Assembly (NCBI RefSeq): GCF_006459125.1
Contig: NZ_CP041070.1
Location: forward strand, 1 to 64,000
Origin: Halarcobacter anaerophilus
GTDB taxonomy: Bacteria; Campylobacterota; Campylobacteria; Campylobacterales; Arcobacteraceae
Reading direction: 5' to 3'
DNA length: 64,000 bases
Part shown: piece after piece, positions 46,290-54,227 of the stretch
How positions within the stretch are numbered: the stretch's first letter is position 1
Layout: every line of letters begins with the position of its first letter
Program-made: the position numbers and the translations under genes
The notes under the pieces: model-generated
What the model was told of the DNA's origin: nothing
The model's database searches: none
Seen by the model: only the letters and a program-made list of their open reading frames with translations

Positions 46290-47891
46290 TTAATCTTGAG
46301 CATCTCGACCTTTTTGAGGGAAAAGCCCTCTAGGTCTTTTTTGAATAAACAGAATTATAAATACAAGTATAAGAACTTTTGCTAGAACTGCTCCTGCAAC
46401 AGGTTCTATAAATTTGTTGATTTCACCAAGGGTAATTGCTCCAATTAGTGTTCCCCATAAGTTACCGACTCCACCAAATACAACAACCATAAAACTATCT
46501 ACAATATAAGCTTGTCCAAGATTTGGTCCTACATTTGTAAGTTGAGATAGAGCAACTCCGGCAATCCCTGCAATACCGGAACCTATACCAAAAGTCATGG
46601 CATCTATAAAAGAGGTTTTAATACCCATTGCCTGAGCCATTTGTCTGTTTTGTGTAACTGCTCTAACTTTTAGTCCTAAAGAGGTTTTATTTAGAACAAG
46701 CAAGATTCCAATAAAAACTAAAATAGCGAAAACAATTATGTATAATCTGTTGTATGTAAGTGATAAAGCACTGTTTATCTCCCAAGTTCCACTCATCCAA
46801 GAGGGAGTTTTCACCTCTTGATTTAGTGGAGAGTAGATTGTTCTAACTAATTGTTGTAAAATCAAACTAATTCCGAATGTTGCAAGAAGAGTTTCCAACG
46901 GTCTTCCGTATAAATGTCTAATCACAAGTCTTTCTATAATAATTCCCACAAGACCGCTTACTATAAATGCAACTGGAATTGCTATTAAAATCGAGTATTC
47001 AATTAGGCTTGGCATAACTTGTTGCAGAGTATAAGTAGTATATGCTCCAATCATCATCATTTCACCGTGAGCCATATTGATTACTTTCATAACCCCAAAA
47101 GTAATTGCAAGTCCTATTGCTGCAAGAAGCAGAACAGAGCCTAGACTTAAACCAAAAAATGCTTTTTCTACAACTGAGTAGTAAGATCTAATTGTTTGAA
47201 TAGAATTAAGAGAAGAGTTTGCACTTTTTACAAGCTCTTTTGAACTGTTTTTATTGTTTATTATCTCTTTTAGAGTGATTATTGTTTGATTTGAAAGGTG
47301 ATCTCCAAGTTTTTTTACGGCATCTAACTGTTCTTTGGCAGTACCGTATTTTGCTATTAAAATAGTATTTGCCTCTTCTAAAATCTCTTTTACATCACTG
47401 TTTTTTTCTTTTGTTAAAGCTTTAGAGATAAGTTCTTTATCCTCTTTATCCAAGTTTTTTAAAATATTTTTAGCTGAAAGCAATCTTTTTTTTACATCTT
47501 TTGAGAATAGATTCATTTGAGCTAAATTGCTTTTAATAATACTTCTTAATTTATTGTTTGTTTTTACTTTTTTAAAATCTCTTCTGTTTTGAGGTTTTAA
47601 CTCTTTATTATCAAAAAAGCTTTTTGTAAAGTAAGTGCTGCCCTCTTTTTTCTCCAAGATTACAAACTCTCCTGAATCTTTTTTATAGTATAAATCTCCA
47701 TCTTTCATTTTTGTTAGAAGAAGGTTTGTTCTCTCATCTTCACTATATTTTTGAACTAGCTGCTCTACAACTTCTTGTTTAGCTTTTAAGCTGTTTGTTT
47801 TTAATTCTTCAACGTCTTGTTCAAAATTTGCAAAGAGTGAAGTGAAAAAAAATAAATTAAGAAAGACTATTTTTAGTAGATTATATTTCAT
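46290..47891 (-). CDS. urtB: Urea ABC transporter permease UrtB with N-terminal periplasmic domain
   Basis: The 533 residues comprise a signal/anchor segment (5-22), a charged, helical periplasmic region (about 23-240), and then the LivH-like permease with MKVINMAHGEMMMIGAYTTY near 267-286, GRPLETLLATFGISLILQQL near 328 and KVRAVTQNRQMAQAMGIKT near 408. Such an N-terminal extension is common in UrtB of urease-bearing bacteria; its role is not known to me. It is separated from urtA by a strong hairpin. Confidence 0.92.
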   Translation of the reverse strand: MKYNLLKIVFLNLFFFTSLFANFEQDVEELKTNSLKAKQEVVEQLVQKYSEDERTNLLLTKMKDGDLYYKKDSGEFVILEKKEGSTYFTKSFFDNKELKPQNRRDFKKVKTNNKLRSIIKSNLAQMNLFSKDVKKRLLSAKNILKNLDKEDKELISKALTKEKNSDVKEILEEANTILIAKYGTAKEQLDAVKKLGDHLSNQTIITLKEIINNKNSSKELVKSANSSLNSIQTIRSYYSVVEKAFFGLSLGSVLLLAAIGLAITFGVMKVINMAHGEMMMIGAYTTYTLQQVMPSLIEYSILIAIPVAFIVSGLVGIIIERLVIRHLYGRPLETLLATFGISLILQQLVRTIYSPLNQEVKTPSWMSGTWEINSALSLTYNRLYIIVFAILVFIGILLVLNKTSLGLKVRAVTQNRQMAQAMGIKTSFIDAMTFGIGSGIAGIAGVALSQLTNVGPNLGQAYIVDSFMVVVFGGVGNLWGTLIGAITLGEINKFIEPVAGAVLAKVLILVFIILFIQKRPRGLFPQKGRDAQD

Positions 47892-47910
47892 AAATAATAC
47901 CTTTTGTAAG

Positions 47911-47947
47911 AAGAAGAGGAATTAGTAGGAGATAAATTCCTCTTCTT
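47911..47947 (-). terminator. Strong intercistronic hairpin between urtA and urtB
   Basis: AAGAAGAGGAATT (47911-47923) and AATTCCTCTTCTT (47935-47947) form a perfect 13-bp stem with an 11-base loop. In minus-strand sense it follows the urtA stop and is not followed by a long T run, so it looks like a partial terminator or 3'-end stabiliser that keeps UrtA abundant. Confidence 0.6.
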
Positions 47948-47954
47948 TTGTTTT

Positions 47955-49235
47955 TTAGTAGTTTTGTCCTGAACATTTTTTAGTAACTGTATTATAGTTA
48001 CCGCAGTTAATTGGAGCTGTCCAGTCAGATATTACATCTTTTGATGCAGGCAAAAAGTCTGACCATGCATCACCGTCAACCTCTTTTTCTGTTTGCCATA
48101 CTGTTTCAAATTGACCGTCTTCTTGGATTTCACCGATTAAAACAGGTTTTGTTAAGTGGTGGTTTTTAAGCATTTTTGCAGTTCCGCCTGTTAAGTTAGG
48201 AACTTCAAGACCGATTATTGCTTTACTAACTTTATCTACATCTGTAGTTCCAGCTTTTTCAACAGCTTTTACCCAAAGGTTGAAACCTATATATGTAGCT
48301 TCCATAGGGTCGTTTGTAACTCTTTTATCATCTTTGATAAATTTATGCCAGTTTGATATAAACTCTTCATTTTCAGGAGTATCAACACTTTCAAAATAGT
48401 TCCATGCAGCCAAATGTCCAACTAAAGGTTTAGTATCTATACCTGAAAGTTCTTCTTCTCCAACCGAGAATGCAACTACAGGGATATTTTCTGCACTAAT
48501 ACCTTGATTTCCTAACTCTTTGTAAAATGGAACATTTGCGTCTCCGTTGATTGTAGATACAACAGCTGTTTTTTTACCCGCAGATCCGAATTTTTTAATT
48601 TCACTTACTATACTTTGCCAGTCAGAGTGTCCAAACGGAGTGTAGTTAATCATAATATCTTCTGCTTTAACACCTTTAGCTTTTAAGTAAGCTTCTAAGA
48701 TTTTGTTTGTAGTTCTAGGATAAACATAGTCAGTTCCCGCTAAAACCCATCTTTTTACACCGATTTCATTCATTAGATAATCAACTGCAGGAATTGCTTG
48801 TTGGTTTGGCGCAGCACCTGTATAAAATACATTTTTAGATGACTCTTCACCTTCATATTGAACAGGATAAAATAAAAGTCCGTTTAACTCTTCAACAACA
48901 GGAAGAACAGATTTTCTTGATACTGATGTCCAACAACCAAATGTTACGTCAACTTTATCTTTTGTAAGTAATCCCCTCATCTTTTCGGCAAATAAAGGCC
49001 AGTTTGAAGCAGGGTCAACAACAACAGGTTCAAGTTTTTTACCTAAAACTCCACCTTTTTTGTTTTGCTCGTCAATAAGCATTAAAACAGTATCTTTAAG
49101 TGTAGTTTCAGAGATTGCCATTGTTCCTGAAAGAGAGTGTAAAACACCGACTTTGATTGTATCCGCAGCCTGAGCTAAAGTAGTCATAGCAACTATTGCA
49201 GCAATCGATAGAGATTTTGCAAACATCTTCTTCAT
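47955..49235 (-). CDS. urtA: Urea ABC transporter substrate-binding protein UrtA
   Basis: The periplasmic urea receptor, 426 residues. It begins with a signal peptide (about 1-23, ending TLAQA) and shows KVGVLHSLSGTMAISETTLKD-type opening (VLHSLSGTMAISETTLKDTV), VDPASNWPLFAEKMRGLL near 72 and FGCWTSVSRKSVLPVVEE near 99, all typical of UrtA. The related amide receptor FmdD cannot be fully excluded, but the urtBCDE-ureD context settles urea. AGGAG precedes the ATG. Confidence 0.93.
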   Translation of the reverse strand: MKKMFAKSLSIAAIVAMTTLAQAADTIKVGVLHSLSGTMAISETTLKDTVLMLIDEQNKKGGVLGKKLEPVVVDPASNWPLFAEKMRGLLTKDKVDVTFGCWTSVSRKSVLPVVEELNGLLFYPVQYEGEESSKNVFYTGAAPNQQAIPAVDYLMNEIGVKRWVLAGTDYVYPRTTNKILEAYLKAKGVKAEDIMINYTPFGHSDWQSIVSEIKKFGSAGKKTAVVSTINGDANVPFYKELGNQGISAENIPVVAFSVGEEELSGIDTKPLVGHLAAWNYFESVDTPENEEFISNWHKFIKDDKRVTNDPMEATYIGFNLWVKAVEKAGTTDVDKVSKAIIGLEVPNLTGGTAKMLKNHHLTKPVLIGEIQEDGQFETVWQTEKEVDGDAWSDFLPASKDVISDWTAPINCGNYNTVTKKCSGQNY

Positions 49236-49282
49236 ATTTACTCCTTTTGATTTAAATATCAGATTTGATATTCTTTGGAAGA

Positions 49283-49313
49283 AGTATAAAAAAGTAGTGT
49301 TGTTTTAGTGTTG
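49283..49313 (-). promoter_or_regulatory. urtA promoter with an 11-bp-spaced direct repeat
   Basis: On the minus strand a TATACT -10 box (49283-49288) is preceded by two copies of CAACACTA (49306-49313 and 49295-49302), 11 bases apart, which cover roughly the -24 to -35 region. This would suit a regulator dimer bound on one face of the DNA. The GntR motif is absent here, so urea uptake seems to be controlled separately from the ureide genes. Confidence 0.5.
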
Positions 49314-49449
49314 CTTTTTTTTAGGATAAAAAAATTTTATGTATAAAAATTAAACATGAAATAAGCTTTATAAAATAATCAAATCATATATTATCTATAT
49401 TTAAATTATTTTTATGTAATATAAGCAAAATTTTTTTGGGACTAAAAGA

Positions 49450-52400
49450 ATGGGTAATGAATATAATGTAATAGAAGAAGCAGTAATAACTTGTGCGTGT
49501 GGAGGGAAAGTAACTCTAACTTCAACCGTACCGAATCTAAAAATTGCAGGTAAAAAACCTTTATACCTAAAAGATATATTAGGAGCCCCTGTTTCTTGTC
49601 CCAGAAGTATAAATCCTTGTACCAAAGTAGCTAGTATCTCAACAGCAGGAACAGAAGTAAATGTATCTGCAACAGGTTTAACCTATCTTCTAAGAACAGA
49701 TGGATTTAAAACAGATAAAGGAAGAGCAGTAATTTTGAAGAATCCTGGACAGGGAACTTCAAAAATTTCATCTATTCCAAGCTTAGAAAATCAAGACGTT
49801 GTTGCAGAAGAAAAAGCTTTAAAAGAAGAAAATATTAAAATAGAAGAAGAGGTAAAAACAAAATATGAGCTTTATCTTTTAAGAAAATCAGGAGAGGTAT
49901 ATAAACCAATACGCCCATCAAGAGCCTTTAGAAAAGCAGATGAAACCTATGTGAATAATCAAAAAGAGAGTGATTTTGATAATATCTATTCCCATACTCT
50001 AGCCTTTGTATATTTAGTAAAAAATAATGAGTATATAGAATACAAAATTTATAACAGCGGTGGAGTAAATGCTGAAAGAGTAAAAGATATATATTATCAT
50101 GATACAAAAAATGAAGTTTTAAGAAAATTTATCCCTTTAGAAGAGGATACAAGCTATAAAGTTTATTATAGTAATTTCCAATTAAAAAGTTTAACTGATA
50201 TACAAAAACTTCCAAAATTAGAAATAAATCCAAAAACATTAGGTAAAAAAAATGGGATCTATATAAAAGATATTGATAGTATAGATAAGAATGAAATTGA
50301 ACAAAAACTCCTAAATGCCCAAACTCCAAAAAATGGAGAAAAAGATTCAAATATAATAGTAGGCTTTTTAGAAGATATTATAGGAGAGATTGAAGATTTA
50401 TATGAAGAGTATTATACAAACTATAAGTTAGCCTTTAGTCATAATAAAAAAATCTTTGATGATATAAAAGAGAAAAATTCATATGCTTATACCATTGCTA
50501 ATATAGTAGATTATTTTTATGTTTCCTCTAGTGAAAGTAAAGAGTATAGAGATAACCTCTCAATTTTAAAAAATTGCTATAGTAAATTTGTAGAAATGAT
50601 TTTTTTTGAGAAGAGACTTTATAACTATGTACTTGATTTAAAAGACATAGAAAATATTGTTCATAAAGATACCAATAAAAAAGCTTTTTCCTTTTATAAA
50701 ATGTTAGAAAATTATAAGAAAAACTTTTTCTCTTTTACATACCTTTTCCCTTCTAAAAGGGATACCGTTGGTAACTCAGCATTTAGATATACAAATGAGT
50801 ATATTCGTAGTATTCCCTATATGAAAAATAGATCAACACATAGCAAGTTTATAATGTACCAAAATCTTTTTTATCATGTAGACCAAAATCAAGATACTAA
50901 ACCTCTGATGAAATTTACAGGTAATGATGATTATACTTTGGTAAAAAAAGATGCTAAACAAGTTTTAGCTCATATAGTATTTTGTTTGTTCTTTTTAGAT
51001 GATTTTGAAGAGGATTTAAAAAATCTTATAGATTATTCTAAAGTAATACAAATAAGAGATGAGTTTTTAATAGCATACAGAAAAATAACACCTTTACCAA
51101 AAATTGGAAAAAGTAATATCTCAAATATAAACGAGTTAATAGAAAAGCAAGAGTTTTATAATCAAACAGTTTTAAAACAAAATGCTGCACAACAAGAGAA
51201 TAAAAACTTTATACAAAAACTCTTTTCAAGTAGTGAAAAGAATAATAGTTTTTTAGAAGATTATAAGCAATTGGATAATCATCATATTATGAAATCCTTC
51301 GATTACTTTTATAAAGTAAGTTTTAAAAGCAATCTACTATACACACCTAATGATATTCAATACTATCAAGAACAAGCCGTTACTTCTCCTAAAAATATAT
51401 TAAAAACTATTAAAACAAAGTTTCAAAAAGGAGACTTAGAAGAGTTACTTCTAAAATATCAAAGTTGTAGTATAGATAAATTTGAATATGTTGTAGGTAG
51501 TATGAATATTATCTATTCTCTTTGTTCTACAAAGATAGATTTAGATGAAGAGATAGAAGTAAACGGGATATTTGCAAGTGAAGATATTCAGTACCTTTTA
51601 ACTTTTACCGATGATATAGTAGATAAAAGAATAAAATTAGAAGATGCGGACAAAGAGCTTCTTTTAGGGGAATATCAAATTTCAGAATATTTTGATGAAT
51701 ATCTTATTAAACAACTTTTAAATGAATTACTTTTTTTAAAATCAAATGATACTGCTAAAGCTAAAGCACAAAGTTTTTTTAATAAATATCAAAATTTAGC
51801 AAAAAAAGCTATGAGTGAAGAAAATGAGAAGATAGAACCTTTGGATTTAGATAAAGATATAAAAAAATTAGAGAAAGAGTTTTATTCTGGTTTAAAATTT
51901 ATCTCTGGAGTAACAGACCAGATTGATAAAAGTTTGGATAAGTTTTTGGAAAATATTAATCAATACAGTGAATATGGAGATAAATTAATATCAAAATCAA
52001 GAGCTTTACAATTAGGCTTAGCTTTTAAAGGCTACTCTTCTATGATGGCAATTGCCTCAATGAAAGAGTATATTTATGATAATACAAACAAAGATATAAA
52101 ATCAACAATAGGCTTTGTAAATGATTTTGCAGGATTAAATAGTGCTTTAATAGGAATAATGCAAAACAAAGAGTTTGGCAATATAGCACAAACTTTTTTA
52201 GATAAAATATATAAAAATCAAGCTAATAAAAATATAATAAAAAATCTTGCAAACAATGAATTTCTTGCTGGTGCAGGAAAATCCTTTGCTAAAGTATCAG
52301 CATATGCTGTGATAATCATTAATGCATTAGATGCTATAAAATATAAAAAAAATGAAGACTATGATGCTTTAACGGCAACAGTTGGAATGGTAACTTTAAA

Positions 52401-53223
52401 TATTGTAGCTTTATTTGTAACTAGCGGTACTCCTCTTGTTGTATTTGTATCCTTAAGTTCGATTGCTTATGCAATAGTTATGTTAAAGCTTGAAGATAGT
52501 GCTTTTGAAAGTTATTTGAAAAGATCATTGTTTTATAAAGATAATATATATTTAAAAAGTAAAGATAAAAAAATAAATGGGTTCCCAGCAAAATATCTTT
52601 TAGAAACAACAAATAGAAAAGAAGAACTAGAATCAATAAATAGTGAAGGTTTTACAAGTGCTAAAAAGATAATTGATTTTATAGGAGAAAACTATGAAAC
52701 AAATGAACTATACTTTGATACAGCATTAAAAAATGAATTAAGCTTTTTAAAATCTTCTTTATATGGATATAAATTAGATAAAGAGAGAATAAAAAGTTAT
52801 CAAAAAGTAAAAACAGTAAATGGTTATGAGATTAATTTCTATGTTTATGAAGGATTAAAGATTCCAAAAATCATTGCAGATGATAAAGAATTTAAACTTT
52901 TCTTTTCTCCTTATAAAGATGAATATTTGGAAATAAATAAAACAGTATTAATTGATAATAATGGTGTATTTAATTTTTTCCCAGAAGAGAATTCTTATTT
53001 TCTTTTAAATAGTTTTACAAATAAAATAAAAAGAGAGAATCATAGCTCATATATAATAGTTACAAGCTCATTAATAGATTTAAAATATAAAGTAGAATTT
53101 AAAGATCTAAATAAAATAGCAACTTCAAATATAGTACCAAAAATGGATTGTGCAATAGAAATAGCATCTTTGGAGCAAATAAGCTTTGAACCAAATGATG
53201 AACAATTAATAAAAAGGAAATAA
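49450..53223 (+). CDS. Large PAAR-like protein with VasX-like features, candidate type VI secretion effector
   Basis: A 1257-residue protein. Residues 1-105 look like a PAAR-like tip domain: ITCACGGKVTLTS, IAGKKPLYLKDILGAPVSCP, NPCTKVASISTAGTEVNVSA and a final PGQGTS. The middle is long and mostly helical; FLEDIIGEIEDLYEEYY near 307 resembles the (D)DP-x-G-x-x-x-DL stretch of VasX-type effectors. Near 945-1015 an amphipathic helix and paired hydrophobic segments (SAYAVIIINALDAIKYKKNE, DYDALTATVGMVTLNIVALF) precede LEDSAFESYLKRS, the arrangement seen in pore-forming effectors. No vgrG or other secretion gene is in the window. GGGA lies before the ATG. Effector function is inferred. Confidence 0.6.
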   Translation: MGNEYNVIEEAVITCACGGKVTLTSTVPNLKIAGKKPLYLKDILGAPVSCPRSINPCTKVASISTAGTEVNVSATGLTYLLRTDGFKTDKGRAVILKNPGQGTSKISSIPSLENQDVVAEEKALKEENIKIEEEVKTKYELYLLRKSGEVYKPIRPSRAFRKADETYVNNQKESDFDNIYSHTLAFVYLVKNNEYIEYKIYNSGGVNAERVKDIYYHDTKNEVLRKFIPLEEDTSYKVYYSNFQLKSLTDIQKLPKLEINPKTLGKKNGIYIKDIDSIDKNEIEQKLLNAQTPKNGEKDSNIIVGFLEDIIGEIEDLYEEYYTNYKLAFSHNKKIFDDIKEKNSYAYTIANIVDYFYVSSSESKEYRDNLSILKNCYSKFVEMIFFEKRLYNYVLDLKDIENIVHKDTNKKAFSFYKMLENYKKNFFSFTYLFPSKRDTVGNSAFRYTNEYIRSIPYMKNRSTHSKFIMYQNLFYHVDQNQDTKPLMKFTGNDDYTLVKKDAKQVLAHIVFCLFFLDDFEEDLKNLIDYSKVIQIRDEFLIAYRKITPLPKIGKSNISNINELIEKQEFYNQTVLKQNAAQQENKNFIQKLFSSSEKNNSFLEDYKQLDNHHIMKSFDYFYKVSFKSNLLYTPNDIQYYQEQAVTSPKNILKTIKTKFQKGDLEELLLKYQSCSIDKFEYVVGSMNIIYSLCSTKIDLDEEIEVNGIFASEDIQYLLTFTDDIVDKRIKLEDADKELLLGEYQISEYFDEYLIKQLLNELLFLKSNDTAKAKAQSFFNKYQNLAKKAMSEENEKIEPLDLDKDIKKLEKEFYSGLKFISGVTDQIDKSLDKFLENINQYSEYGDKLISKSRALQLGLAFKGYSSMMAIASMKEYIYDNTNKDIKSTIGFVNDFAGLNSALIGIMQNKEFGNIAQTFLDKIYKNQANKNIIKNLANNEFLAGAGKSFAKVSAYAVIIINALDAIKYKKNEDYDALTATVGMVTLNIVALFVTSGTPLVVFVSLSSIAYAIVMLKLEDSAFESYLKRSLFYKDNIYLKSKDKKINGFPAKYLLETTNRKEELESINSEGFTSAKKIIDFIGENYETNELYFDTALKNELSFLKSSLYGYKLDKERIKSYQKVKTVNGYEINFYVYEGLKIPKIIADDKEFKLFFSPYKDEYLEINKTVLIDNNGVFNFFPEENSYFLLNSFTNKIKRENHSSYIIVTSSLIDLKYKVEFKDLNKIATSNIVPKMDCAIEIASLEQISFEPNDEQLIKRK

Positions 53224-53227
53224 TTAA

Positions 53228-54040
53228 ATGATAAAAATAATAGTTAAGCTACTAATAATAGGAATAATAAGTATAAGTTTTATAGCTTGTGAAGATAAAA
53301 AAATAGAAGAAAAAGAAGTTAAATTTACTCCAAAGTTACTTATGCCTGAAGTTAAAGAAGAATATATAAATAAATATTTTAAATTGAGTCAATTATATAA
53401 TGCCAAAGACGACCCAATCCCAGCAATGAAAATAGGATATGCCTATTCAGAAAAGTTGCATGATTATGAGAAAGCCTTAGAATGGTACAAATATGCTGAT
53501 TCTATGATTCCTTTAGGTGAAAATTCTTATTTTGCTTGTTATGCTTTACAACAATTAAAAAGATATGATGAAGCTATATCTTGGTGCCAAAAAGCTATTG
53601 ATTTAAAATGGGATGAAGCTTTATTTAGAATGGGGAAAGTATTAGAACTTAAAAAAGAATTTAATCAAGCAATAGAGTTTTATAAACAATCATTTGAAAA
53701 AAACAAAGATAAAGTAGCAGCAAATAATTTAGGACTTATTTATTCTTTAGAATTAAAGAAATATGATGAAGCAGAACAATGGTTTAGAAAATCAATTCAA
53801 GAAGGGTATGAATTAGCTTATAAAAACTTTGCAATTTTTTATCATAATAGCTTTAATGATGATATAAAAGCTTCAGCTTATGCAATAGCAGTAATAGATA
53901 CAAAATACACAAAATCATCAGTATTAAAACTACTCCAAAATGAAATGAAAATCCCAAATGAAACCATAAAAAAAGGATACGAACTTCAATTAACTTCAGA
54001 TGAATTTCCTATTAAATATAAAGGTGAATTAGGATTGTAA
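53228..54040 (+). CDS. TPR/Sel1-like repeat lipoprotein, candidate immunity protein
   Basis: The 270 residues begin with a lipoprotein signal (hydrophobic 8-19, lipobox FIAC with C21), then four or so helical repeats of 34-36 residues: YEKALEWYKYADSMIPLG, YDEAISWCQKAIDLKW, FNQAIEFYKQSFEKNK and YDEAEQWFRKSIQEGYELA, which are TPR/Sel1-type. It starts four bases after the large PAAR-like gene, so they are cotranscribed and probably coupled. A membrane-attached periplasmic binder encoded right after an effector is a usual setting for an immunity or accessory protein, but this is inference. Confidence 0.65.
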   Translation: MIKIIVKLLIIGIISISFIACEDKKIEEKEVKFTPKLLMPEVKEEYINKYFKLSQLYNAKDDPIPAMKIGYAYSEKLHDYEKALEWYKYADSMIPLGENSYFACYALQQLKRYDEAISWCQKAIDLKWDEALFRMGKVLELKKEFNQAIEFYKQSFEKNKDKVAANNLGLIYSLELKKYDEAEQWFRKSIQEGYELAYKNFAIFYHNSFNDDIKASAYAIAVIDTKYTKSSVLKLLQNEMKIPNETIKKGYELQLTSDEFPIKYKGELGL

Positions 54041-54041
54041 A

Positions 54042-54200
54042 ATGAATAAAACTATTGCTATTTTAATTGTACTTATTGTTTTTTTGGGTGGAAGATATAT
54101 TATTCAAAAACAACATGAACAAGATAGAGAACAAAGTATGAGAGGAGCAGTTTTAGATGCACAAAATCCAAATTCCCCCTTTTATATTGGAGATAAGTAA
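54042..54200 (+). CDS. Short single-span membrane peptide
   Basis: A 52-residue frame starts one base after the lipoprotein stop. It has one hydrophobic segment (about 4-21, TIAILIVLIVFLGG) followed by a charged tail (QKQHEQDREQSMRGAVLDAQ) ending in SPFYIGDK. Its tight spacing suggests that it is a third gene of the PAAR-lipoprotein operon. I do not recognise it; a bitopic immunity or chaperone-like peptide is possible. No good ribosome site of its own is seen. Confidence 0.5.
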   Translation: MNKTIAILIVLIVFLGGRYIIQKQHEQDREQSMRGAVLDAQNPNSPFYIGDK

Positions 54201-54227
54201 ACTAGGTATTATTGCTTTAGATAATTT

